64,000 nucleotides of DNA from Schaalia cardiffensis. Its GTDB lineage: Bacteria; Actinomycetota; Actinomycetes; Actinomycetales; Actinomycetaceae. The notes below the pieces were generated by a model. The model had not been told where the DNA came from, did not search any database, and saw nothing but the letters and a program-made list of their open reading frames with translations. Shown here piece by piece: positions 35,690 through 43,714 of the stretch. Positions within the stretch are counted from its first letter, which is position 1. Each line of letters opens with the position of its first letter. The position numbers and the translations under genes were made by a program. Where the stretch lies: NCBI RefSeq assembly GCF_016405145.1, contig NZ_JAEKIA010000006.1, positions 62,001 through 126,000 of the forward strand, written 5' to 3'.

Positions 35690-35960
35690 AACAAGTAGCG
35701 CCGAACGAATAAAGCAGGAGGTGGGACGAGTAACGCCGTACAAATAAACCGAGACGCGAAACGATGCGGGACGAGTAACACTGAGTGCGAGATTTCGAAG
35801 GCACAGCACGGGCCGAGTGCGCGATTCCGAACGCGCAGCACGGCCTGAGTCCAGCACGACTTCGAACACGCAACACGGCCTGAGTCCAGCACGACTTCGA
35901 ACGAGCAACACTAAGACGCGAAACGTGTAACGCGAAACCAGCAACACGCGAAACGCCGAT
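35690..35960. repeat. Degenerate tandem repeat array upstream of the hydrolase
   Basis: A 35-base unit (CACGGCCTGAGTCCAGCACG followed by ACTTCGAACxxGCAA) occurs at 35839 and 35874 and is flanked by diverged units of GCAACACxxGCGAAACG type. No gene is seen between 35264 and 36045 apart from these arrays. Confidence 0.65.
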
Positions 35961-36045
35961 GGGTCATCACAGCACGTGAAACCCCCACAGCAGTAGCGAC
36001 TGTGCAAAACAGGACAAGGACCGTGGCACAGGGGAAGGGGAACGA

Positions 36046-37704
36046 ATGGCAACACGACGCAGAACCTCCCACGTGCGTGCACCCCGTAGACGCCCCCGCA
36101 TGCGCGTCCGGCGCAGGCACCGTCGCATGTACGCGCGACGCAGAGTGCCACACTCCTACCCTCCAGCGGAGGTGCGCTTCACGCTCATCCCCCTCCTGCC
36201 CGTCCTCCTGGCAACGGGTGCCCTCGGCCTCGTTGCGGAGATTCAGAGCCTGCCAGAGAGGTGGCGTGAGGCTGCTCGTGAGAAGTCGGAGGCCCTCGGC
36301 GTCGACACCTCTGAACGATCCCAGAGGATCTTCTTCGACGAACCCGGCCTGGATACGCTTTTCGTCCGTGGCCTCGCCGGAGCCGCAGGCACCCTCAACC
36401 GTGCATTCTCGCGGGTCTTGAAAGTTGAGATCGCCCTCGACCGAGGACGTGGCGGAGAGCGGGCCCGGCGCGCCGCAGCCCTCTTGCCTCTGCTGCCGAG
36501 TCGTTCTTACGACGCCCTCATGACGGGGATGCTCACCGTGTTGACGGCAATCGGTGCGGCGCGCGGCGGTGCCGTCCACGTGACCCTGCTGCGTGATTCG
36601 GCACATCCTGAGGAGCCCCTTTCACCGCGTCCGGGCCGCCCCCAGGTTCATCTTCGACGCCCGAAGCCACCTGAATCCTTGCGCGACATGTGTGCCGACA
36701 TTGACGACATGTACTGGTCAATGAGCGCCGGACACACTCTCAAGATCACTCGGGTCGGCGAGGGCGAGGCCCGACGCTGGCTTCTCTCCCTGCCTGGCAC
36801 GGCCCACACGGACTTTCACTCCACGGAGAACCCGGCTGATTTCGAGTCGAATATTCGTGAGATGCTCGGCTTGGAGTCGGCGATGCGAGTCGGGGTGGTG
36901 AAGGCACTGCATCATGCGATGGCACTCGACGGCGTGAATCCTGCGGGTTATTCGAAAGAACCCGTCATGATTTGCGGTCATTCGCAAGGAGGAATGGTGG
37001 CGGTCGCCCTCGCTGCGCTGCCACCGCTAAAAGCAGGAGTCGACGTTGAGGCGATCCTCGCGACCGGTGCCCCTGCGCGGCGCATCCGCATTCGTGAAGA
37101 CGTCACGATGGTGTCCGTTCAGCACGATCAGGATGTGATCCCCTCGATGGACGGCACTCCGGCGCGAGCCCCCGATCAACGTGTTCACGTGGGTCGCAGC
37201 CTCGTGCGCCCGAAGAAATCCCCCTTGTACTATGCGCATTCTTCTGCGACGTATACGGAGACGGTGCGCCACCTCGAACGGAAGGTGCGTGTGAATCCTT
37301 GGGGTCGGCTGGCGTCCTCAGTTGCAGCATTGACGGATTTCTTACCGCAGATTGACGAAGAGACCCGCGTCTTCTTCTACGAGGTCTGGCAAGAACTCCT
37401 CGAACCGACGAGGACGGACACGGAAGATGCGTTCGTTGCGCTTGATCGTGCGGAGGACTTCGAGCCGGTGGATTACCACATGGACTGGTCTCCGACCCCT
37501 TTGATTGCTCTTCCCGAGTTTTCAATATCGGCGTTCGCCCTGTATTCGAGGCTTGTATCTGATTATGTGAAGAAAGTGGCGGACACTCCCAAGAGAATCC
37601 TGAAATCGATGAGAATCCCGAAAACGATCAGAATCGGCGGGCACAGGGCAGTGCCCGGGTTTGAGCGCTCGCAGGAAGCACCCCGGAAGGACATTCGATC
37701 ATGA
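36046..37704 (+). CDS. Alpha/beta hydrolase with Arg-rich N-terminus and membrane segment
   Basis: 552 residues. The first ~40 residues hold about 18 Arg, followed by a membrane helix at about 44-66 (FTLIPLLPVLLATGALGLVA). The C-terminal half has the serine-hydrolase elbow ICGHSQGG (Ser313), Asp363 in QDVIPSMDG and His398 in YYAHSSATYTETV, a complete catalytic triad. A strand-loop SLPGTAHTDFHS precedes it, supplying an oxyanion region. It is a paralogue of the gene at 43715 in this whole region. AAGGGGAACGA precedes the ATG. The stop overlaps the next gene by four bases. The substrate is unknown; lipase, esterase and amidase are all possible. Confidence 0.72.
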   Translation: MATRRRTSHVRAPRRRPRMRVRRRHRRMYARRRVPHSYPPAEVRFTLIPLLPVLLATGALGLVAEIQSLPERWREAAREKSEALGVDTSERSQRIFFDEPGLDTLFVRGLAGAAGTLNRAFSRVLKVEIALDRGRGGERARRAAALLPLLPSRSYDALMTGMLTVLTAIGAARGGAVHVTLLRDSAHPEEPLSPRPGRPQVHLRRPKPPESLRDMCADIDDMYWSMSAGHTLKITRVGEGEARRWLLSLPGTAHTDFHSTENPADFESNIREMLGLESAMRVGVVKALHHAMALDGVNPAGYSKEPVMICGHSQGGMVAVALAALPPLKAGVDVEAILATGAPARRIRIREDVTMVSVQHDQDVIPSMDGTPARAPDQRVHVGRSLVRPKKSPLYYAHSSATYTETVRHLERKVRVNPWGRLASSVAALTDFLPQIDEETRVFFYEVWQELLEPTRTDTEDAFVALDRAEDFEPVDYHMDWSPTPLIALPEFSISAFALYSRLVSDYVKKVADTPKRILKSMRIPKTIRIGGHRAVPGFERSQEAPRKDIRS

Positions 37705-38495
37705 CTCATTCGACGCCGGGTTCGTCCTGGCAGGAGATCCTCCGCTGGACGCAGATGTCCACGCCGATTAACAAGGGGACCTTCTCTTCGGCGACGCGGA
37801 AGATCCCGCAGATCGCAAGTCCTTTGGTCATCGGCGCACTCGGCGTGGGGGCTCTTGGCGTGGGAATCGCCATGCAGGCGATGCGTCCTTCGAAGAGGAG
37901 TGGGCGTTCATCGCGTTTTCGCGCTCTCCTCCTTTCCAGCGTTGATGAGGCGCTTCGTGCACGTCTCGAAGAGCTCGAGCCTTCAATACCACTTGAGGTG
38001 TCTGTCGAGGTCGGGGAGGGTTTCGGAAAGCCGGCTCTCGTGGCATTCGATATTTTTTTGCCGAAGGGCGGGGGTGTTAGCCCTGCGATCTTGTCCGAGT
38101 TGCTGGACGTGGGGACGAAGGCCGTGTGGGATAATCCGGAGCTCGCGCCTGTCGCGATTCGCGGACGCATCATCACGTCCTTCGACGCTCCCGCTCGTGA
38201 GGACGCCGGGGGGTTGTGTGCTGGGCGAGCATGCAGTGACGAGGCCGGGGCGGAGCCGGAGCTGCCAGATTCGGAAGGTGCGGCCGAGGAGGAGCCGGAT
38301 CTAGCAGATTCCGCAAGCGCAGCCGGGCCGACGTCGGCGGGCTCGGAAGAAGAGGTGACGAGGGAGGGAGGAAAGGCCGGTGTCCTCGTCCTCGCGGATA
38401 TGACGGTCCTTGGCTTCCTCGACGAGACTGCCAGGCCGGAGGACCTCTTCGCTCGTTACGGTTCTCCGGCATCGGACCCGAGGTGGAGACCTTGA
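37701..38495 (+). CDS. Uncharacterised protein coupled to the hydrolase
   Basis: 264 residues, starting ATG inside the stop of the hydrolase gene. Visible parts are a Trp-containing start (SSWQEILRWTQMS), a Gly/Ala-rich possible membrane helix at about 40-60 (SPLVIGALGVGALGVGIAMQ), a Ser/Arg basic stretch, a soluble region with LEVSVEVGEGFGKPALVAFDIFLPKG, then an acidic repetitive linker (EPELPDSEGAAEEEPDLADS) and a final DLFARYGSP. I do not recognise a family. The overlap implies a role with the hydrolase, perhaps as a membrane partner. Confidence 0.6.
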   Translation: MTHSTPGSSWQEILRWTQMSTPINKGTFSSATRKIPQIASPLVIGALGVGALGVGIAMQAMRPSKRSGRSSRFRALLLSSVDEALRARLEELEPSIPLEVSVEVGEGFGKPALVAFDIFLPKGGGVSPAILSELLDVGTKAVWDNPELAPVAIRGRIITSFDAPAREDAGGLCAGRACSDEAGAEPELPDSEGAAEEEPDLADSASAAGPTSAGSEEEVTREGGKAGVLVLADMTVLGFLDETARPEDLFARYGSPASDPRWRP

Positions 38496-38746
38496 ACTTC
38501 CCGGGCATCCGCATTTTTTCGCTTTCACCTTGAGGGTGGCGCCTTTCTTCAAAGCAGGGGCGACGAGGTTGTCCTCAGAACACGAGCGGCACAATTGTTC
38601 TCAGCCCGAGAGCCTGCTTCCTCAGCCTGAGAGCCTGTTTTCTCAACCTAAGAAGGTGCTTTCTCACTTCGGGAATGACATTTCTGCACTCCGGAGAAGG
38701 GGAGCACTCCACAAAACTCTCACTTCAGCAATCACCAAGGAAAAGA

Positions 38747-40477
38747 ATGAACGACGAGACTTCGCAAAGCTTGGACTCGACTGCCGCTCAGGCCCCCTCG
38801 CCCACTCCGGGAACTCCGCTCGGCCTCAGCCCCTCTTCAAGATGGTGGCGCAACGCCGTCGCCTACCAGGTCTACATCCGCTCCTTCAGGGACTCCGATG
38901 GGGATGGGATCGGAGACATTGAGGGCTTGCGCCACTGCCTTCCCGAACTCGCTGATCTTGGCGTGAAGATCATCTGGATCAACCCCTGCTACCCCTCGCC
39001 GCAGCGCGATCACGGATACGACATCGCTGACTATCGTGCGATCAATCCCGAATATGGCAGCCTTGAGGGTTTCGAGCTCATGCTCGCCGAAGCTCACGCC
39101 CTCGGTATCCGAGTCATCATGGATATCGTCCCGAATCATGCATCCGTTGAGCATGCATGGTTCCACGAGGCGATCGCCTCCGAAGCGGGAAGTCCCGAAA
39201 GGGCCCGCTTCATCTTCACCGAGGGCGAGGACGGGGGCGAAACCCCTCCGAACACCTGGACTTCCGTATTCGGAGGGGGCGCGTGGCATCGCGTCGAGGA
39301 CGGGCGGGAGAACCCGCAGTGGTACCTGCATCTTTTCGACTGGAGCCAGCCGGACTTCAACTGGCGAAACCCACAGGTGCGTGAGGAGTTCCTCGAGATC
39401 CTCAGGTTCTGGTTCGAACGCGGGGTTGACGGTTTCCGCATCGACGTCGCACACGGACTGGTGAAACCGGCCAGGATTCCGCGTGGCGAGGGAGTCGGAG
39501 CTGAGGGACTGTGGGGCCGCCCAGAAGTCCATGAGATCTACGAGGAGTGGCGCGCCCTTGCTGACTCCTACGAGGAGAAGAAGTACTTCATTGGTGAAGT
39601 GTGGGTGGATTCGGCTGAGAAGCTTGCCCGTTTCACCGAGCCGGGCCGATTGCACCAGTCCTTCGCTTTCGAGCTGCTCGTTCAACCCTGGTTCGCCTAC
39701 CGTTTGCGTCGTTCAATTGAACGCGCTTTCGCTGTGGCGGGCGCCGAGGAGGGCCCTGCCTGGGCTTTGTCGAATCATGATGTGCATCGTGTGGTGACGC
39801 GCCTGGGGCAAGAGCAGGTTGATCGGGATCCGGATCCGAGGGACATGCTGGCTGATGCTCGTAGGCGTTGGCCGGTCGACGTGGAGTTGGGGGTGCGCCG
39901 TGCGAAGGCGGAGGCGGGGCTTCTTTTCGCCCTGCCGGGAACGGTCTACGTGTATCAGGGTGAGGAGCTCGGCTTGCCGGAGGTCCTTGATCTGCCGGAT
40001 GAGCTTCGTCAGGACCCGATTTTCACGCGTACGGGTGGCGCCGAGTTCGGTCGTGACGGATGCCGTGTCCCGATCCCGTGGAGTGCGTCGGGTTCTTCGA
40101 TGGGTTTTGGGCCCGAGGGAGGGGCGAAGCCGTGGCTCCCTCAGCCCGACTCCTTCCGAGGTTGTGCGCGCGACCTTGAGAAGGCCGATCCGAACTCGAT
40201 GCTCTCCTTGTACAAGAGGCTCAGCCGTTTGCGTCCCGAGCTTTTGGGTGGGGCGAGCCGAGTGGAGTGGATTGATGCGGTCCCTAGAGAGGTCGTGGCG
40301 TTTCGCGCTGGTTCTTTGGTGTGCGCGACGAATACTGCTGACGAGGAGCGAGAGACTCCTCTTATCGAGGGCGCGAGCTTCTTGCTCAACACCGCCGATC
40401 TTGTGGATGCTTCGGGGTGCGGAGCAAAGGGCTCGGTCCTTCCGGCGAATTCAACGAGTTGGTGGCGCTTGGGTTGA
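38747..40477 (+). CDS. GH13 alpha-glucosidase (oligo-1,6-glucosidase/alpha-amylase family)
   Basis: 576 residues. After a Ser/Thr/Pro leader of about 30 residues comes WWRNAVAYQVYIRSFRDSDGDGIGDIEGL, then GVKIIWINPCYPSP, MDIVPNHAS, GVDGFRIDVAHG (nucleophile Asp), YFIGEVWV (general acid Glu) and LSNHDVHR (third Asp), the four GH13 regions of alpha-glucosidases. It hydrolyses short alpha-glucans or isomaltose-type sugars in the cytosol, with no signal peptide. The start is the ATG at 38747 after AAGGAAAAG; an earlier in-frame ATG lacks support. TCAGCCTGAGAGCCTG repeats fill the 250-base gap before it. Confidence 0.92.
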   Translation: MNDETSQSLDSTAAQAPSPTPGTPLGLSPSSRWWRNAVAYQVYIRSFRDSDGDGIGDIEGLRHCLPELADLGVKIIWINPCYPSPQRDHGYDIADYRAINPEYGSLEGFELMLAEAHALGIRVIMDIVPNHASVEHAWFHEAIASEAGSPERARFIFTEGEDGGETPPNTWTSVFGGGAWHRVEDGRENPQWYLHLFDWSQPDFNWRNPQVREEFLEILRFWFERGVDGFRIDVAHGLVKPARIPRGEGVGAEGLWGRPEVHEIYEEWRALADSYEEKKYFIGEVWVDSAEKLARFTEPGRLHQSFAFELLVQPWFAYRLRRSIERAFAVAGAEEGPAWALSNHDVHRVVTRLGQEQVDRDPDPRDMLADARRRWPVDVELGVRRAKAEAGLLFALPGTVYVYQGEELGLPEVLDLPDELRQDPIFTRTGGAEFGRDGCRVPIPWSASGSSMGFGPEGGAKPWLPQPDSFRGCARDLEKADPNSMLSLYKRLSRLRPELLGGASRVEWIDAVPREVVAFRAGSLVCATNTADEERETPLIEGASFLLNTADLVDASGCGAKGSVLPANSTSWWRLG

Positions 40478-40683
40478 TCGTCCCAGTGCGACGCCCTGAG
40501 GCGGGTCCCGGGGTCCATCGTCCTCAGAGCTTCCCCTTGAGAACCCCCGCTGTCTCAGCTTCCTCGGTCTTGGGCCCACCTTCGAGCCCCATAGCGCAGG
40601 CCCTAGCTTCGGACCCCACCCGGAAGGCCCACCCCCCGAGGAACCTCACCCCGAGAAGCCATTGCTTTCAAGGCCCCTCGTTC

Positions 40684-42156
40684 TCAGCGTTCGCGAGGAA
40701 GCACCCAGCGTGCGATCTGGGGGGCCGCGCCGATGTAGCTCGCAGGAGTCAAAGCGAGCAGACGCTCCTCAACCTCGGCGGGAAGCCCCAGAGTAGAGAT
40801 GAAATCACGCATCGCGGCAGCATCGACCTCGTGGCCGCGGGTCAGCTCCTTGAGACGCTCATAGGGGTTCGCCATCCCCGTGTGGCCCGCGATCGCGGCA
40901 GCGCGCATCGCTTGCTGCACCGCTTCACCGAGGACCGCCCAATTCGCGTCCAGATCCGCAGCCATGCGTTCCGCGTCGAGGTCGATGCCATCAAGGCCAC
41001 GGACCAGGTTGGAGTAGGCGAGGATCGAATGCCCCAGGGCGATGCCGATATTGCGCTGCGTCGTCGAATCCGTGAGGTCTCGCTGCAGGCGCGAGGTGAC
41101 GAGTGTCGAAGCGAGGGAATCGAGGAGCGCTCCGGACACTTCGAGGTTCGCTTCGGCGTTCTCGAAGCGGATCGGATTGACCTTATGGGGCATTGTGGAG
41201 GAGCCGGTCGAGCCTTGGGCTGCGAGGTTCTGATGGAAGTAGCCCATCGAAATGTAGGTCCAGCAATCGGTCGCGAGATTATGTGCAATGCGTCCGGCGC
41301 GGGCGACATCGGAATAGAGTTCCGCCTGCCAGTCGTGGGATTCGATCTGAGTGGTGATCGGATTCCAACTCAGACCCAGGCCCTCGACGAACTCGCGCGC
41401 GATCTTCGGCCAATCGGCGCCGGGAACGGACACGATATGCGCAGCCCAGGTGCCGGTCGCCCCGTTGATTTTGCCGAGGTATTCGCACGCTTCGACTCGG
41501 CGGATCTGTCGGGCGAAACGATGCGCGAAGACTGCCATCTCCTTGCCCATGGTGACGGGAGTGGCGGGTTGGCCGTGAGTGTGTGCGAGCATGGGGACAT
41601 CGGCGCCAACCTCGCTCAGGCGGTGGAGGCGATCGAGGAGGGCGCACGCCGAAGGCAGCCACACCTGTTCGATCGCGGCTTTCACGGTGAGTGCATAGGC
41701 GAGGTTGTTGATGTCTTCGGAGGTGCAGAAGATGTGGACGACCTCGCGTAGACCCGGGAGGCAGGTGTTGGGGCCGAGGACGTGGGCGGCTTTGTCGAGG
41801 TGTTCGGCGATGAGGTATTCGACGGCCTTCACATCATGGCGGGTGGTGGCTTCGAAGTGTGCGAGGCGCCGGATCTCGGCCTCGGAGAAAGAACGAGGCA
41901 GGGCGCGCAGGTATTCGCGTTCGGCGTTGCTCAGGCTCGGGGCTCCGGGCAGGACCTCCTTGTCGAGGAGGTGGAGGAGCCATTCGATCTCGACGTGGAC
42001 TCGCGCGCGGTTGAGACCGGCTTCAGAGAGGTGATTCGCGAGGGGTTCGACTGCGGTGCGGTAGCGACCGTCGAGAGGGGAGAGTGGCTCTCCGGAAGCT
42101 GCGAGGTCGGAGTAGCCGTGGGAGGGGGAGAACAGAGTGGACCAATCAGCGCTCAT
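40684..42156 (-). CDS. purB: Adenylosuccinate lyase
   Basis: 490 residues. It catalyses two fumarate-releasing steps of purine synthesis. FEATTRHDVKAVEYL, MLAHTHGQPATPVTMGKEMAVF (catalytic His region) and GSTGSSTMPHKVNPIRFENAEANLE (the fumarase/aspartase family signature with the flexible catalytic Ser loop) are present. The start is ATG 42156 (MSADWSTLF); a longer frame adds a Pro/Ala-rich leader with no support. GATGAT lies six bases before the ATG, so the mRNA may be leaderless. The 206-base gap to the glucosidase gene holds nothing I can support. Confidence 0.95.
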   Translation of the reverse strand: MSADWSTLFSPSHGYSDLAASGEPLSPLDGRYRTAVEPLANHLSEAGLNRARVHVEIEWLLHLLDKEVLPGAPSLSNAEREYLRALPRSFSEAEIRRLAHFEATTRHDVKAVEYLIAEHLDKAAHVLGPNTCLPGLREVVHIFCTSEDINNLAYALTVKAAIEQVWLPSACALLDRLHRLSEVGADVPMLAHTHGQPATPVTMGKEMAVFAHRFARQIRRVEACEYLGKINGATGTWAAHIVSVPGADWPKIAREFVEGLGLSWNPITTQIESHDWQAELYSDVARAGRIAHNLATDCWTYISMGYFHQNLAAQGSTGSSTMPHKVNPIRFENAEANLEVSGALLDSLASTLVTSRLQRDLTDSTTQRNIGIALGHSILAYSNLVRGLDGIDLDAERMAADLDANWAVLGEAVQQAMRAAAIAGHTGMANPYERLKELTRGHEVDAAAMRDFISTLGLPAEVEERLLALTPASYIGAAPQIARWVLPRER

Positions 42157-42244
42157 GTCCCCATCATCCCAGACGCAGCAGGAGGGAGGGCGCGCCGCTC
42201 GTGCAGGAGGGGGCGCGCATTCGTGCGTTACGCGCATCCGTGGG

Positions 42245-43219
42245 TTATACGAAGCGTCGAAGGATGCTCATGACCTCCGGCACATAGGCGGCGCCGAATA
42301 GGTGGACGTGGATGGTGAGGATGTGGAGTTGGTGAAGGCCGACGCGATCACGCCAACCATCAGCCAGGGCAGAGGCCTCGTCATAGGCGGCAAGGACTCT
42401 TTCGAGCATGGGGAAGCCGAAGACGGCGAGGGCGGCGAGGTCCTCCTCGGCGTGTCCGCCCTGAGCGGCCGGGTCGATGAGGACCGCACCGGAGGGGGTC
42501 CATATGACGTTGCCGTTCCACAAGTCGCCGTGCGTGCGTGCGGCCATGTGCCCGCAGGCGTGCTGGGCTCTGTAGGGGGCCGGAGTCGGCAAAGTCGGCT
42601 CTGCGTCCCGGCTCTTGTCCTCAGGGAGGGTGTGCTGCTTCTCCCCTGCGAGGGTGCCTTTCTTTTCTCCGACTAGAGGGTCTTGCTTCTCCCCGGTCTT
42701 GTCCCTGGTCGGAGCGACTTCCTTCTCCCCAGTTCCATCCTTGGTGAGCGCGCCCTCGTGAAGGAGCTTCGGCTGTTCATGGTCGAACTCTCCGCTTGCG
42801 AGACGATCACACAGCATGCCCAGCGCTGTGCGCTGATCGGGGGTGAAGCCCGGTGAATCAATGTAGGGAAGGATCCGGTACTGGGCGTAGAACTCTCCCC
42901 AAGAGGCGGGTGCGCCCTCGTGGAGGAGAGGGAGCCGGGCTTCGCCCATCCACCCATCGCCCAGGTGTCCGGGCGGGGGAGCGCCAAAATGCGGGGCACC
43001 TGCCGCGTGAGTGTGGGCGAGAGCTCGACCGAACTCTTCTGCCGCCGATGCGGTGGGGGAGACCCTGTGGAGGCGGGGCTCTGTGAGCCAGGTGCTTCCA
43101 CTGTCGAGGACGGGCACGACCCGCGCGGCCTTAGGAGACGTGTCGGCGAGCCACATGAGTCCCGTGACCTCGTGGGAAATCCGTGAGGGCCTCGGATCCT
43201 TCTTCGTGAAGATCTGCAT
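42245..43219 (-). CDS. Fructosamine-kinase family protein with a repetitive insertion
   Basis: 324 residues. MQIFTKKD opens the kinase, and AARTHGDLWNGNVIW with LIDPAAQGGHAEEDLA are the catalytic and metal-binding motifs of fructosamine-3-kinase-like (phosphotransferase) enzymes. These repair glycated amines by phosphorylation. An inserted block of about 65 residues (153-222) contains repeats of TxxKTGEK and GEKxGTLAGEKQ type and breaks the fold between the substrate-binding helices and the catalytic loop. ATG 43219 has GGAGG upstream. The usual N-terminus is short, so the start is consistent. Confidence 0.8.
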   Translation of the reverse strand: MQIFTKKDPRPSRISHEVTGLMWLADTSPKAARVVPVLDSGSTWLTEPRLHRVSPTASAAEEFGRALAHTHAAGAPHFGAPPPGHLGDGWMGEARLPLLHEGAPASWGEFYAQYRILPYIDSPGFTPDQRTALGMLCDRLASGEFDHEQPKLLHEGALTKDGTGEKEVAPTRDKTGEKQDPLVGEKKGTLAGEKQHTLPEDKSRDAEPTLPTPAPYRAQHACGHMAARTHGDLWNGNVIWTPSGAVLIDPAAQGGHAEEDLAALAVFGFPMLERVLAAYDEASALADGWRDRVGLHQLHILTIHVHLFGAAYVPEVMSILRRFV

Positions 43220-43348
43220 TCTTCCTCCCTCCGCGCCTTCATCCACAGGCATCGACTCGGCGCACGCTGGTCCACATCCTCCCATTGTCGAGCCTGATTG
43301 AAGAGGGCGAGTGGCTTAGCGTCACCTCAAAAGGGGAAGGAGAAAAGG

Positions 43349-43711
43349 ATGAGCGCAGGGGCGCTGATCGCGGCGCAAGACGCGCGGGACAACCTGCGGA
43401 TTGTCGCTGCAGAACTTGAAGGCGCTGTGTGCAGGCTCGGGCTTGAACGTTTCGACGGGTGGGAGGGAAACGCCGCACAAGGCGCACGCTCACGGCTCGT
43501 CGAGCTTTGCTCCATGCTGGAAAGCGCCAGAAGTCAGGCGGAATTCGCATTGAACGAGGCTGAGGCGCGGGTCCAATTCGTGGAGGATTCTCTCGCCGCT
43601 GCGGCCCTTGCGGGCGCAAGCTCTTCTGAGGTTGCATTCTTCGGCTCAGGGGTTGCCTCCTTAGCGGATTCGGATGCCGAACTTTTCGGCGCGAGTGTGA
43701 TGGGACGCTAA
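43349..43711 (+). CDS. Small WXG100-like helical protein
   Basis: 120 residues, almost entirely predicted helix. The N-terminal helix (AQDARDNLRIVAAELEGAV) is joined to a second (SRLVELCSMLESARSQAEFALNEAEA) by FDGWEGNAAQ, which resembles the W-x-G hinge of ESAT-6-like type VII secretion proteins. The C-terminus is Ala/Ser-rich. GGAGAAAAGG precedes the ATG. It lies three bases before the hydrolase gene, whose own N-terminus is helical. It may be a secretion partner or chaperone of the hydrolase. Assignment to the WXG family is by pattern only. Confidence 0.6.
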   Translation: MSAGALIAAQDARDNLRIVAAELEGAVCRLGLERFDGWEGNAAQGARSRLVELCSMLESARSQAEFALNEAEARVQFVEDSLAAAALAGASSSEVAFFGSGVASLADSDAELFGASVMGR

Positions 43712-43714
43712 GAG

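Noticed and set aside
35690-35960. Tandem units resembling a CRISPR array
   Set aside because: Units are 35 bases with no unique spacers between identical repeats, they diverge in sequence, and no cas gene is near.
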